Positions 16,928 through 25,253 are shown, numbered from the stretch's first letter. The stretch is 35,961 bases of DNA from a virus (IMGVR_UViG_3300037264_001640:1-35961); one strand, 5' to 3'. The notes: generated from the sequence alone by a model not told the origin. Translations and numbers: made by a program.

Positions 16928-17655
16928 TGAGACTCACTTCTACTGCTGTTGAGGTGCCCTTGGATGAGGGCCTTGTTTCAATTTTGGCAGATCTTTTCGC
17001 AAAAACGCCGAGGATCAAAGCTGTTATAGAAACGGGAACGTATCAGGGCACCGGGACTACTCAGATAGTTATTGAGGCCGTAAAAAAAATGTTCAAAGAG
17101 CATCCAAAGATTAGTAAAAAACCAGCGGCCTATACAATAGAGGCAAGTGAAAAGAACTACCTGATTGCCAAAAACAATCTAAAGCAGCACGATTGGATCA
17201 CTGTCATTCACGGCTGCTCCCTGGATCTTGGAGATTGTAAGAAATTCATAGAGGAGGACGATGCCATACTTCATCATGAAGATTATCCTGATATCTTTAT
17301 TGATAGTCACGAGCCCGTGGATTTTTATACGAAGGAAATTGCGGGACAACTCTTCGGGAAAGGTGGAGTGGGGACGGATAATGTTCTGGCGCGACTAATT
17401 CCTGATATCTGGAAGATGCGACCATTGTTCATTTTGGATTCGGCGGGTGGCGTAGGCTGGAAGGAGTTTCAGACGGTTGTTGAGCTTATGCAGGATAGAT
17501 TATACTATGTATTTGCTGATGATTGCGCCCATTTGAAGCACTTTCGGACAAAAGCTTACATGAAACATTGTCAATGGCCTATTTTAGCAGAAGACTCAAA
17601 CGGTCGATGGATATTGGCCCAACATCCTGGGAGGACAGGAAATCCTAATTGGTAA
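16927..17655 (+). CDS. SAM-dependent methyltransferase-like protein
   Basis: The 242-residue product has a Rossmann-type N-terminal half. IETGTYQGTGTTQ (34-46) matches the glycine-rich motif I that binds S-adenosylmethionine. YTIEASEKNYLIAKNNL (69-85) matches motif II with an acidic residue at the end of strand 2, followed by ITVIHGCSLDL, a motif III-like strand. DIFIDSH (near 118-124) and FILDSAGGVGW further on may form the active-site loops. Such proteins in glycosyltransferase clusters often methylate sugars, so a sugar O-methyltransferase is the favoured guess, though a protein or small-molecule methyltransferase is possible. The start overlaps the homing gene stop as TAATG, and an AAAGG-like ribosome site lies in the homing gene end. 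Six bases separate it from the second homing endonuclease. Confidence 0.7.
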   Translation: MRLTSTAVEVPLDEGLVSILADLFAKTPRIKAVIETGTYQGTGTTQIVIEAVKKMFKEHPKISKKPAAYTIEASEKNYLIAKNNLKQHDWITVIHGCSLDLGDCKKFIEEDDAILHHEDYPDIFIDSHEPVDFYTKEIAGQLFGKGGVGTDNVLARLIPDIWKMRPLFILDSAGGVGWKEFQTVVELMQDRLYYVFADDCAHLKHFRTKAYMKHCQWPILAEDSNGRWILAQHPGRTGNPNW

Positions 17656-17661
17656 TAAAGA

Positions 17662-18279
17662 ATGCCAAAGTTCATTGATTTGACTAACGAAACCTTTGGG
17701 CGCTTATTTGTGTTATGGCAATATGAAGAACGAGATAAGTTTGGATATCGTCTTTGGGTTTGTCTTTGCGAATGTGGTGAGCAAAAACTTGTTACAAGTA
17801 GTAACCTACTTAATGGTTCAACTCGAAGTTGTGGTTGTCTTCGTAAGGAACGACCCACTCGTCTTGTTCATGGTATGAGTAAAACTAAAGAGCACCATAT
17901 ATGGCGTAGTATGATAGTTCGCTGTTACAATTCTCAAGGCCCACATAAAGATTATGGGGCTCGGGGAATCAAAGTCTGTGACCGATGGCTTGGGCCTAAA
18001 GGCTTTGAGAATTTCTTCGCTGACATGGGCAAATGCCCCTTTGGCTTAACGCTGGAACGAAAAGACGTAAATGGAGATTACAACCCCGACAATTGTTGTT
18101 GGGCAACTAGAGAACAGCAAGCGAACAATAGAAGGACAAGTCGTTTTATCGAACATAATGGAGAAAAATTGACATTTGCCCAATGGGAAAGGAAAAAAGG
18201 ACTTACGAGAGGCATTCTTCATTATAGAAAGAAGGCTGGCTGGTCTGATGAAAGGGCTCTCGCCCCAGGATGCGTGTAA
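17662..18279 (+). CDS. HNH/AP2-type homing endonuclease (copy 2)
   Basis: The 205-residue product has the same layout as the protein at 16298: an N-terminal Cys module (CLCECG...SCGCL), YGARGIKVCDRW, then LERKDVNGDYNPDNCCWATREQQANNRR and a C-terminal LTFAQWERKKGLTRG....R...GWSDERAL repeat. The two copies are clearly related but diverged along their whole length, so they arose by old duplication or separate arrivals. The ribosome site is weak. The stop is in a TAATG overlap with the GT9-like gene, and an AGGA in the last codons can serve as its ribosome site. It sits between the methyltransferase-like gene and the GT9-like gene, so the pair of homing genes brackets the methyltransferase-like gene exactly. 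Confidence 0.83.
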   Translation: MPKFIDLTNETFGRLFVLWQYEERDKFGYRLWVCLCECGEQKLVTSSNLLNGSTRSCGCLRKERPTRLVHGMSKTKEHHIWRSMIVRCYNSQGPHKDYGARGIKVCDRWLGPKGFENFFADMGKCPFGLTLERKDVNGDYNPDNCCWATREQQANNRRTSRFIEHNGEKLTFAQWERKKGLTRGILHYRKKAGWSDERALAPGCV

Positions 18280-19244
18280 TGCAAATTGCGGCGTTTTTCA
18301 GGTCAGGCGTAGGCAACTTCATAATTTTCTCGAACGTCCTACAGTCACTTGCTCATGAAGCCGGAAACCCCGTAGATTTGGTTCTGGACGATGATTGGCA
18401 AAATGAAGGTCGAAAATCCGTAGAATTGATGGCTCGACAATTTCCATTCATAAAAAATATCGTAAAATTCCCTTCCGAGTTCGATAGAAAAAAATACGAC
18501 AAGATTTTCATGAGTCGTCATTCGTTTTTGGGTGGGAGTTCTTACTCTTATCACTTCGGCAATCAACAGATCGAAGTGGCTAAACTTCCTTTGTGGGCCA
18601 AACACTTCTATCACGAACGGGATTTCTATTTTTCTGAACTCGTCGCTCAATTTGACTACAGGGGGCCTGTATTCTCGCAGTTTATGCCAATGGCTGACAA
18701 GTTGCCGATAGAACTTGCGCCAGAGCCTAAAATCGTAATTGCTAACGGATGGGCCAGGAGTCCTAATGGAAAGGATAAATGGAAAAGGAAAATTTGGCCT
18801 CATTTTCCCGAGTTGGTAGAGACTCTTCTTGGCTTCTATCCTGACGTAACCGTGTATTTGGTAGGGGGCAAAGAAGACCAAGAATGGGCCGAGCCCGTTG
18901 GAAAAATTTCCAACCATAGGGTTATTGATATTACTGGACATTTGACTATTTTGGAGACTGCAAGACTGATTTATGAAAGTAATTTAACTATTTGCAACGA
19001 TTCACTTGTCATGCACGTCTGCGATGCGCTTCAGAAGCCGGGTATAGCGTTATTTGGCAGCACGCTGGTATCAAAAAATGGTCCTTTGAATGGCACAATG
19101 GAAGTTGTCCGATCAGGAATGCCTTGTGCTCCATGTCAAGGAACACTTTCGTTCGTTCTTTGCTCTGGGCCTGATAGATGCATGTCCGTGCTTCCTGTTG
19201 GCTGGGTTATGGCCGTGGCAAGAAAACTCCTGCCTTTTTCTTGA
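18279..19244 (+). CDS. GT9-like glycosyltransferase (heptosyltransferase family)
   Basis: The 321-residue product fits GT9: an N-terminal RSGVGNF nucleotide-fold loop, VIANGWARSPNGKDKWKRKIWPHFPELV in the middle, and YLVGGKED. An ITGHLTILETARLI segment then leads into the acceptor-domain pattern NDSLVMHVCDALQKPGIALFG. It ends with a Cys pattern CAPC...C...RCM, as in GT9 enzymes. The start at 18279 is in the TAATG overlap with the upstream homing gene; an in-frame ATG at 18270 is the alternative and adds three residues. A palindrome lies inside the gene at 18897-18914. It is probably the last gene of the modification operon; 57 bases without a clear terminator separate it from the connector gene, so read-through into the tail block is possible. 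Confidence 0.83.
   Translation: MQIAAFFRSGVGNFIIFSNVLQSLAHEAGNPVDLVLDDDWQNEGRKSVELMARQFPFIKNIVKFPSEFDRKKYDKIFMSRHSFLGGSSYSYHFGNQQIEVAKLPLWAKHFYHERDFYFSELVAQFDYRGPVFSQFMPMADKLPIELAPEPKIVIANGWARSPNGKDKWKRKIWPHFPELVETLLGFYPDVTVYLVGGKEDQEWAEPVGKISNHRVIDITGHLTILETARLIYESNLTICNDSLVMHVCDALQKPGIALFGSTLVSKNGPLNGTMEVVRSGMPCAPCQGTLSFVLCSGPDRCMSVLPVGWVMAVARKLLPFS
18897..18914. repeat. Dispersed palindrome, copy 3
   Basis: GTTGGAAAAATTTCCAAC: arms GTTGGAAA (18897-18904) and TTTCCAAC (18907-18914) around AA. It is identical to the copy at 31183-31200 and lies in the GT9-like gene, where it encodes VGKISN. Confidence 0.88.
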
Positions 19245-19301
19245 GTAATCTATAAAAAAATGTGAGAAGAGGGGCCATACAGCTTTTGTAATGGAGCAGA
19301 C

Positions 19302-19922
19302 ATGGCCATCATAACTCTTGAAAATCTCAAAGTGTATGCTGGATTAGATCCAGACAATACCGAGGAAGATGAAAAACTCGGCTGGATCATTGACGCCGTG
19401 CATTTGAGTATCGACAATTATGTGGGGAGAGCTTTAGCCGAAACTGAACATGAAGGCGAACTTTATGATGGGCCGGGGACCGAAGCCTTGTGCCTGCGAA
19501 ATTATCCCATTACGGAAGTTACGACAGTTTGGGTTGCGGGAGTGGAAGTTCCTGCTTCTGAGCCCTATTCAGATACGCCTACTTATGGCACCTATGGTTC
19601 TTACTACATTCAAAATGCTGACGATGGTATCCTATTCCATAGCCTATGCTGGCCCTCTGGTCGTGCGATCATCAAAGTGGCTTACAAAGGGGGATATGCT
19701 ACGATACCTAAAGACATCTTCCTGGGAACGCTAGAAATGGCCGAGTTTTATCGTAAGGTGACAAAGAAGACCGCCATTTCGTCCGAAGGTCTAGGAAGTT
19801 ACAGCACGGTTTTATACAGTTCTTTGGGATCAATGGATGGTTTACTGACTATCCCGTCGATTCCCTTCATGATGATTCTCAATCATTATCGGGCAAATAG
19901 CTATTCTCATTTGGTGTACTAA
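19302..19922 (+). CDS. Head-tail connector protein (HK97 gp6-like adaptor)
   Basis: The 206-residue product matches the gp6-like adaptor family that forms a ring below the portal. It starts with ITLENLKVYAGLDPDNTEEDEKLGWIIDAVHLSIDNYVGRAL, the usual helical opening in which a short acidic stretch precedes a long helix ending in GR. It then has ELYDGPGTEALCLRNYPITEVTTVWV, the typical beta section with the NYPI motif. Residues after ~95 (GTYGSYYIQNADDGILFHSLCWPSGRAIIKVAYKGGY) are the family pattern leading to a final helix. A GGAG ribosome site lies just upstream of the ATG. It begins the connector block, yet it is separated from the capsid gene by the whole modification cassette, an uncommon gene order. 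Confidence 0.85.
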   Translation: MAIITLENLKVYAGLDPDNTEEDEKLGWIIDAVHLSIDNYVGRALAETEHEGELYDGPGTEALCLRNYPITEVTTVWVAGVEVPASEPYSDTPTYGTYGSYYIQNADDGILFHSLCWPSGRAIIKVAYKGGYATIPKDIFLGTLEMAEFYRKVTKKTAISSEGLGSYSTVLYSSLGSMDGLLTIPSIPFMMILNHYRANSYSHLVY

Positions 19923-19923
19923 T

Positions 19924-20670
19924 ATGAGTTTCGTAGACTGTCTCAATGCAAGAAGTAATATTTACCGTTTACAGGACGGCACTAACTATGATTTCTCTCA
20001 ATCAGAAGAGGGAGAAGTGAATGAAGTTTGGGCCATCGTGTCGTTAAATACGAAATGTCGAGTCGATGTAGATCATGTTTCAGTAAAGAGACGGTCAGAT
20101 GGTCCAGTAGATTTAGGAACCAGAAAAATATTTTTCGATGGAAGAACGGATGTACGTAATGGCGACAGGATTTACAGAAACGGGGAGCACGGAGCAGAGC
20201 AATATGAAGTAGTTGATGCCACTCCCATAGATGACTTCGATAAAAGGATTCATCATTGGGAAGTAACTGCTAAGTTTACCGATTGGAGTCCCCCTGCCTA
20301 CATGGTGCTCTGGGTCGGTGAGGTGGCCTTCTCGAACGTCTTGATAAAGGAAAAGATATTTGGCTATAGAGACACGTATCCTTTAAGTATCGTTCATCTT
20401 GCGAGTGGGAGTCGGATTATGAACGTTTCGGTTCAGATCAAGATTCCCTTCAACGATCCAGCAGCCTTCGTAACAGTAGGATATGGCGACATTCAAGACA
20501 ATCTTATATCGAGTGATATGGTAGATTTAGGAAGCGTGGAAGTTCATGAAGAGGTAGAGAATATCCTTATGGACGCATATACTGCGGTCAAAATCTATGC
20601 AGACGTGGGAGAATCAACAGAAGGAAGTGGGATTGTTTTCGTAGAGTCGGTTACTATGGAGCAACCATAA
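19924..20670 (+). CDS. Possible head-closure (stopper) protein with extra C-terminal domain
   Basis: The 248-residue product is tentative. Residues ~10-120 have the pattern of head-closure proteins: an early strand with YRLQDGTNYDF, KCRVDVDHVSVKRR, then RNGDRIYRNG...YEVVDATPIDDFDKRIHHWEVTAKF, where a conserved loop and a final H.EV strand are typical. These proteins close the portal channel under the adaptor. The remaining ~120 residues are extra and look beta-rich, with IVHLASGSRIMNVSVQIKIPFNDPAAFVTVGYG, close to a repeat domain found in phage surface proteins. The gene follows the adaptor after one base and overlaps the next start as TAATG. The position fits; the sequence match alone is modest. 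Confidence 0.55.
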   Translation: MSFVDCLNARSNIYRLQDGTNYDFSQSEEGEVNEVWAIVSLNTKCRVDVDHVSVKRRSDGPVDLGTRKIFFDGRTDVRNGDRIYRNGEHGAEQYEVVDATPIDDFDKRIHHWEVTAKFTDWSPPAYMVLWVGEVAFSNVLIKEKIFGYRDTYPLSIVHLASGSRIMNVSVQIKIPFNDPAAFVTVGYGDIQDNLISSDMVDLGSVEVHEEVENILMDAYTAVKIYADVGESTEGSGIVFVESVTMEQP

Positions 20671-21239
20671 TGCCGGGGCAGGAGAGATCAAGTAAATATT
20701 CCAAAACTATTGACAAATTCTTTCAAACTCAAGGAGGACTTGAAGGGAAAGGAATTCCTACTCAACCTCCCCCTACTCCTGGGCGGTTTAGGCTTTATCC
20801 TCATGAAGATGGCCGCTGGTACACTTTGGATAGTGAGGGGAACGAGCAAGAGATAGGAATCGGCGAGCCTGGACCTGCTGGACCTGATACCAGATTTATA
20901 CGAGAAATCGCTGGAGAAGCCCTTGGTGGCAATAGAGTGGTCATAGTCGATGATGATAGTAAAGCCTACTATGCTGATCGCTCTATTTCTTCTCATACAA
21001 ACCGAGTTTTGGGCATTACTACAAGCGCAGTTTCTCAAGATGTATTTGTGGATATTCAGATATTCGGCATCATGGTGGAGCCGAGTTGGAACTGGACAAT
21101 GGAGTTACCGATATTTCTTTCGACTAGCGGGGTGTTGACTCAAACTGCCCCAACTAGCGGATTTATACTCATAATGGGATTTCCTGTTTCGTCAAGTGCC
21201 ATGATGATTGAAAAGGGCATCCCTATCACACTCGCATAA
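20670..21239 (+). CDS. Virion surface protein with collagen-like GEPGPAGP and a beta-domain
   Basis: The 189-residue product begins with a charged helix, a Pro-rich hinge (PTQPPPTPGRF), then GEPGPAGPD near residues 66-73, a short collagen-like Gly-Pro stretch as in fibre linkers. Residues ~78-189 form a beta-domain: GGNRVVIVDDDSKAYYADRS, NRVLGITTSAV, FVDIQIFGIM, LPIFLSTSGVLTQTAPTSG and ILIMGFPVSSS. A related pattern is seen in the proteins at 21250 and 22260. It probably attaches to the virion surface or a fibre, exact role unknown. It overlaps the previous gene as TAATG and is followed 10 bases later by the next gene, with AAGGAGAAG in between. No enzyme motif is seen. Confidence 0.6.
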   Translation: MPGQERSSKYSKTIDKFFQTQGGLEGKGIPTQPPPTPGRFRLYPHEDGRWYTLDSEGNEQEIGIGEPGPAGPDTRFIREIAGEALGGNRVVIVDDDSKAYYADRSISSHTNRVLGITTSAVSQDVFVDIQIFGIMVEPSWNWTMELPIFLSTSGVLTQTAPTSGFILIMGFPVSSSAMMIEKGIPITLA

Positions 21240-21249
21240 GGAGAAGGCT

Positions 21250-22251
21250 ATGGCTGCAAAAAAGCCTCTTGCAAACTATTCCGGTGACACAAAAGAGATT
21301 CAAAGTGGAGATTCCATTGAGGTCGGTCTTATTCCTGCTGCAATAGCTGGGGGGGCCTCCGGCCTTTTGACGGGCGCTGATAAGACTAAGTTGGACAATC
21401 AGAGCAATACCAATACCGGGGATCAGACCCTTGGAAGTCTTGGCGCAGAAGCCGTTGCTAACAAATCCACTACTACTACTCTTGGCACCTCTGACACGCT
21501 CTATCCCACTCAGAACGCGGTTAAAACTTATGTGGATACTGCTGTAACGGGCCTGATTGATGATCGTGGCAACTATGATGCATCTGGCAATGCGTGGCCA
21601 TCTACGGGTGGGTCGGGTGCGGCTGGTGCCATTCTTAAAGGTGACTTGTGGTACATCTCTGTTGCCGGGACGCTCAAGGGCGGAACTGTTGCGGTCGGGT
21701 CTTCTATTAGGGCCTTAGTGGACACCCCTGGCTCAACGGATGGAAATTGGGATATTCTAAATGTTGGACTAGGTTTCACTCCTGAAAACGTGGCCAACAA
21801 GTCTACAAGCAATACCCTTGGAACATCTGACACCCTGTATCCTACACAGAAAGCCGTCAAAGAATATGTGGATAATCATGTGGTGGCACTTCCTACTATT
21901 ACATTGGTTGCCTCAGAAGCCTTGCCTGATGGTGGATGGGTAAATTTCTGGAATAGCTCGGGAACAATGAAGGTGCGAAAAGCGGACGCAACCACGAGTG
22001 GGAAAGAATGTCATGGATTTGTAAAGGCAACATATTCAACAAACGATTCGGCAGTTTGTTATTTGCCAGGACAACTCAATGATCATTTGACGGGGCAAAC
22101 ATTAGGTCCGCTATTTCTTTCAACTACGGCAGGCGAAGGAGTGAGCAGTGCGCCGTCTGGTTCTGGCAATGCGGTTCAAAAGGTGGGAGTAGTTTATTCA
22201 GCAACGGCGGCAGTTTGTTGGCCGAATCCTAATCCGGTAACTTTGGCATAG
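21250..22251 (+). CDS. Tail-fibre-like protein with duplicated NKST...YPTQ.AVK.YVD repeats
   Basis: The 333-residue product contains two copies of the phage fibre repeat (VANKST..TLGTSDTLYPTQ.AVK.YVD) at about residues 69-97 and 180-208. This repeat is typical of trimeric fibres and adhesins. The last ~115 residues carry the shared beta-domain (LVASEALPDGGWVNFW, CHGFVKATYSTNDSAVCYLPGQ, GPLFLSTTAGEGV, VQKVGVVYSATAAV). The ATG at 21250 is chosen because AAGGAGAAG lies at the right distance; the longer frame to 21208 lies inside the previous gene. The N-terminus MAAKKPLANYSGDTKEIQSGD is near-identical in pattern to that of the next protein, probably an attachment tag. Its host receptor, if any, is unknown. 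Confidence 0.75.
   Translation: MAAKKPLANYSGDTKEIQSGDSIEVGLIPAAIAGGASGLLTGADKTKLDNQSNTNTGDQTLGSLGAEAVANKSTTTTLGTSDTLYPTQNAVKTYVDTAVTGLIDDRGNYDASGNAWPSTGGSGAAGAILKGDLWYISVAGTLKGGTVAVGSSIRALVDTPGSTDGNWDILNVGLGFTPENVANKSTSNTLGTSDTLYPTQKAVKEYVDNHVVALPTITLVASEALPDGGWVNFWNSSGTMKVRKADATTSGKECHGFVKATYSTNDSAVCYLPGQLNDHLTGQTLGPLFLSTTAGEGVSSAPSGSGNAVQKVGVVYSATAAVCWPNPNPVTLA
21454..21873 (+). repeat. Two-copy ~87-bp tail-fibre repeat
   Basis: The copies at 21454-21540 and 21787-21873 encode the same repeat with many synonymous differences, so it is an old duplication kept by protein-level selection. The 333-bp spacing includes a Gly/Ala-rich segment. Confidence 0.8.
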
Positions 22252-22259
22252 GTGTTGCA

Positions 22260-23723
22260 TTGGCTGAGAAAAATCCTATTTGTAATTACGCCGGGGAGTT
22301 TAAGGAGCTTCAAAGTGGAGATACGCTTCCCGGAGGTACAGGCTCGGGAGATTCTGTTAAGAAGACTTATACTCAGGCTTCTCATGGGTTTGCCGCGGGG
22401 AATCCGATTTATCGAAAGTCGGATTCGACTTGGGTAAAGGCTAAGGCCGATGTTGCTACTACAGCCGAGGTTATTGGTGTAGTTGAGAGTGTAAACGGTG
22501 ACGACTTTGTTTTAGTGGAGTCTGGGTACATTACAGGACTTTCAGGGGGAACAGACGGGGCAGTTGGTTTTCTTTCGGCAGCAACAGCCGGGGCAATTAC
22601 AACGACGGAGCCTGACCCTTCTCTTTATATATCCAAGCCTCTCTTAACCTATACGGGAACTACAACGGCTATCGTAAATATTATGCGGGGCATGACGCAG
22701 GCTCCTACTGATCCTGCTCCTGATATAATGAGAGGGCGGCTAGTTTATGTCTCTACTACCCAAATAAAACTACAGAACCAACCCGGAAATCAATCCCGGC
22801 TTTGGGATAACACAAATGGGTATGATCGAGTTGTAGCAAGGGCGGCAGAGCCGACCCTTTCAAGTACGGCCGCAGACATGAACGGTGACGCAATAACTTA
22901 TGCTACAGTTTATGATGTTTTTGAAGTATTTGACAGCCCTACGGAGTCTCATCTAGCCGTTGCGAAATGGGCAGTCTCAACTCAAGGGAGTTCTGTGAGG
23001 ACAGCGGCATGGGTGACTTCAACGGCCTATAAGATTGGTCAAAGAGTGAGTAATTCAGGAAGTTACTACCCCTGTCTTGAAGCCCACACTTCAGAGACTT
23101 TCGCTATAGACCTTGCGGCTGGCAAGTGGGGTCCGGCAATGACCGGAACAGGTGATTTCCTAGGCCTAGACATCGGGGACGCCGGGTATCCTATCTATTC
23201 CAATACAGGGGCATGGAGAAGCTATCGTTGGCTTGGAGTAGCAATAGCTTACAATGACACCGGGAGTAAGTTTAGGAATACGAATCAAGACTCCAGTATC
23301 GGTAATTACTATAATCGACAACCTAGAAAACACGCTAGCTATAACAGCACGCCTAATTGGACATTAGGCACTCAGGTTGCTTGGCAGGAATACAACAATG
23401 GCACTGGAGTAAATCATGCAAACTGGGTTTGCGCCGTTACACATGCAGCAACGTGTTTCTATATCGAAAAATTATCGGTATCGTCAGGAGTGACGGGATA
23501 TACAGGAACGTCATTAGATGGCATAGACCCAGACTCCCCTGGTGGTGTTTGGATTGCCTTTGCGATTTCGGGAGTAACTCAAAAGGTGTTCTCTATCAAT
23601 TCCGTTTCTGTAGGCCCTGGTTATCATTATGCCACGGAGGTTCAGTCCTCAAGTGGAGCAAGCACAACGTACTATGGAAATAACGCAAATGGTATTTTTG
23701 CGGCTTGGGTAGTGGAGGTTTAG
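22260..23723 (+). CDS. Fibre or receptor-binding-like protein with carbohydrate-binding-like module (TTG start)
   Basis: The 487-residue product starts at TTG (22260) with AGGTG upstream. The start is supported by alignment: its first 20 residues (MAEKNPICNYAGEFKELQSG) match those of the previous protein from residue 1. Residues ~35-140 form the shared beta-domain (AGNPIYRKSDSTWVKAKA, AEVIGVVESVNGDDFVLVESG, GFLSAATAGAI). Residues ~250-300 (WVTSTAYKIGQRVSNSGSYYPCLEAHT...AAGKWGP) resemble the small chitin/carbohydrate-binding modules found in many phage tail proteins. The final ~190 residues are rich in Gly, Ser, Thr, Trp and Tyr and look like a beta-sandwich. This set suggests surface binding to a host glycan. 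The stop abuts the next ATG. Confidence is good for the virion-surface role, low for the exact ligand. Confidence 0.68.
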   Translation: MAEKNPICNYAGEFKELQSGDTLPGGTGSGDSVKKTYTQASHGFAAGNPIYRKSDSTWVKAKADVATTAEVIGVVESVNGDDFVLVESGYITGLSGGTDGAVGFLSAATAGAITTTEPDPSLYISKPLLTYTGTTTAIVNIMRGMTQAPTDPAPDIMRGRLVYVSTTQIKLQNQPGNQSRLWDNTNGYDRVVARAAEPTLSSTAADMNGDAITYATVYDVFEVFDSPTESHLAVAKWAVSTQGSSVRTAAWVTSTAYKIGQRVSNSGSYYPCLEAHTSETFAIDLAAGKWGPAMTGTGDFLGLDIGDAGYPIYSNTGAWRSYRWLGVAIAYNDTGSKFRNTNQDSSIGNYYNRQPRKHASYNSTPNWTLGTQVAWQEYNNGTGVNHANWVCAVTHAATCFYIEKLSVSSGVTGYTGTSLDGIDPDSPGGVWIAFAISGVTQKVFSINSVSVGPGYHYATEVQSSSGASTTYYGNNANGIFAAWVVEV

Positions 23724-24185
23724 ATGCCGAGTCCGGCGGAACAGGAAATTTTAGACCAGTTAGCCTTGAAAGAGATGACAAGGTTTCATGGCGAATTGAT
23801 AGCGGCAGGTGTGGAATTTACCGGGGTTGATAGCAATGATATATTGTCTGACCTCAATCCGGCACATGCTTCTTTGGCTGCTCTTGTAATTGCAGCCAAA
23901 GGCAAAGCTCTTGCCTCTACGGAATGCCAAGCGGTTAAAACGGCTCTTGGAGAAGCCTCTTCACAATGGGTGGCTTATCAAGCCGTGAGAAATGCTTGGG
24001 CAGAACACCAACGCACAGAGAAGCTTCTGGTTGAGGTCGTGACGATGATTGCGGAGCTTTTTTACACAGCCGTTTACAACAATGCTGGACTACCTGTGGG
24101 GGTACCTAAATTCAACATGACAAAGCTACAGGAAGCAAAAACGAGGATAGATGAGATCAAAGCACAGTATCCGTATCTGACGTAG
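23724..24185 (+). CDS. Small helical protein within the fibre cluster, function unknown
   Basis: The 153-residue product is not recognised. It is largely helical, with a short segment of Asp/Asn residues (GVDSNDILSDLNPAHASL) near residues 33-50, and alternating hydrophobic and polar residues elsewhere. There is no signal peptide, membrane segment or catalytic motif. The ATG directly follows the stop of the previous gene, and the end is 6 bases from the next gene, so it is part of the fibre operon and probably translated by coupling. Candidates are a fibre-assembly chaperone or a small adaptor for a surface protein; I infer these only from position and helical content. Confidence 0.55.
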   Translation: MPSPAEQEILDQLALKEMTRFHGELIAAGVEFTGVDSNDILSDLNPAHASLAALVIAAKGKALASTECQAVKTALGEASSQWVAYQAVRNAWAEHQRTEKLLVEVVTMIAELFYTAVYNNAGLPVGVPKFNMTKLQEAKTRIDEIKAQYPYLT

Positions 24186-24191
24186 GACAAA

Positions 24192-25253
24192 ATGGGTAGC
24201 ACGTTTCAAACACACTTCAAGCTTTCAGATTCCGGTAGCCGATTACAGTTTGGTCAAATATCGAGCCTTGCAAAGCTACAGGATAGGCTCGCTTCTCATT
24301 CTGATATGGTAGGGGATTTGACCCATGTTCAAATCATCAACAGTATGTATGATCGTTTTTTGAACGAGAACGGCATTGATGGAAGTTCAGTTTATACATT
24401 CGGGACGGGGTATTGTACGTCAGTGGAGGGGGTTGTCTCTGCCGCGGTGAATCTGATACCTTCAGGGGACGGGGACCTTTCTAGTGGATGGACGGGTGGG
24501 CCTTTGTGGTCATTAGTAGACGACCCTCCAGCATCCCCAGATGATAATGCTACTTTTTGTGCTAACTACACTAATGTTGGAGGATATGGATATTTTGCTT
24601 TTCCTACTCCTGATATTTCCCCTTATGCTACTATAACAAACGTCCGGGTTTATGTAAGATCCAAACTTCAAACGACGGGAACGCTGAAAATACGATCAGC
24701 CGTAAAGGTAAATGGAACTCGTTACGGAACGGTTGCAACCGAATTCACAGTGACTTCGTCTTGGGCAACCTATGATTATACATTCTCAACGAATCCTGAT
24801 ACTGGTTTGGCATGGATAGCAGAAGATATTTTAGGAACAGGGCCTCATCCTCTTCAACAAATAGGAGTTTATAGTAGTACGAATAACGCTAACGGCATAT
24901 GTTTTACTCAACTTTACGGAACAGTAACGAGGTATATTTCCGCTCAAAATATGGTTTTGATTTCTAACCCTGTAACCTCTTCTCGCATTGCTTCTCAAGG
25001 TAGAGCAGTTGCGCTCGTCAAAAACATAGACGCATCGACAAAGATTTATATCTCTTCAGCAACTTCTCCGTCATGGACGGAGCTTACAAATCTAACGCTA
25101 GTGAATGCCAATATTGGAGGGCCGGGAATAAACCTTTACCTAAGTGACATCGTGGCTATTCCTTATAGCGCAGACAAGGCCATGAGATGGAAGGCCGAGA
25201 CGGACGAGGGACATGGGACTTTGGTTTATAGGGTAGCGACGGATTGGGCATAG
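24192..25253 (+). CDS. Beta-sandwich virion surface protein
   Basis: The 353-residue product starts with a short helical N-terminus (~50 residues, an attachment segment perhaps) and continues as Gly/Ser/Thr-rich beta strands. Residues ~95-250 (WSLVDDPPASPDD.A, YGYFAFPTPDISPYATITNVRVYVRSK, ...SAVKVNG...VTSSWATYDYTFSTNPDTGLAWIAEDI) follow the jelly-roll pattern seen in many phage tail proteins, where the final WI..DI element closes the sheet. The C-terminal ~100 residues form another strand-rich part. It has no enzyme motif. AGGA precedes the ATG. It is the last gene before a candidate promoter in an 85-base gap, so transcription may restart there. Likely a receptor-binding or baseplate-periphery component. 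Confidence 0.6.
   Translation: MGSTFQTHFKLSDSGSRLQFGQISSLAKLQDRLASHSDMVGDLTHVQIINSMYDRFLNENGIDGSSVYTFGTGYCTSVEGVVSAAVNLIPSGDGDLSSGWTGGPLWSLVDDPPASPDDNATFCANYTNVGGYGYFAFPTPDISPYATITNVRVYVRSKLQTTGTLKIRSAVKVNGTRYGTVATEFTVTSSWATYDYTFSTNPDTGLAWIAEDILGTGPHPLQQIGVYSSTNNANGICFTQLYGTVTRYISAQNMVLISNPVTSSRIASQGRAVALVKNIDASTKIYISSATSPSWTELTNLTLVNANIGGPGINLYLSDIVAIPYSADKAMRWKAETDEGHGTLVYRVATDWA

Noticed and set aside
23351-23369. GCCTAAT-tggac-ATTAGGC inverted repeat
   Set aside because: It is a single copy within a coding gene with 7-bp arms, which is expected by chance at this length.
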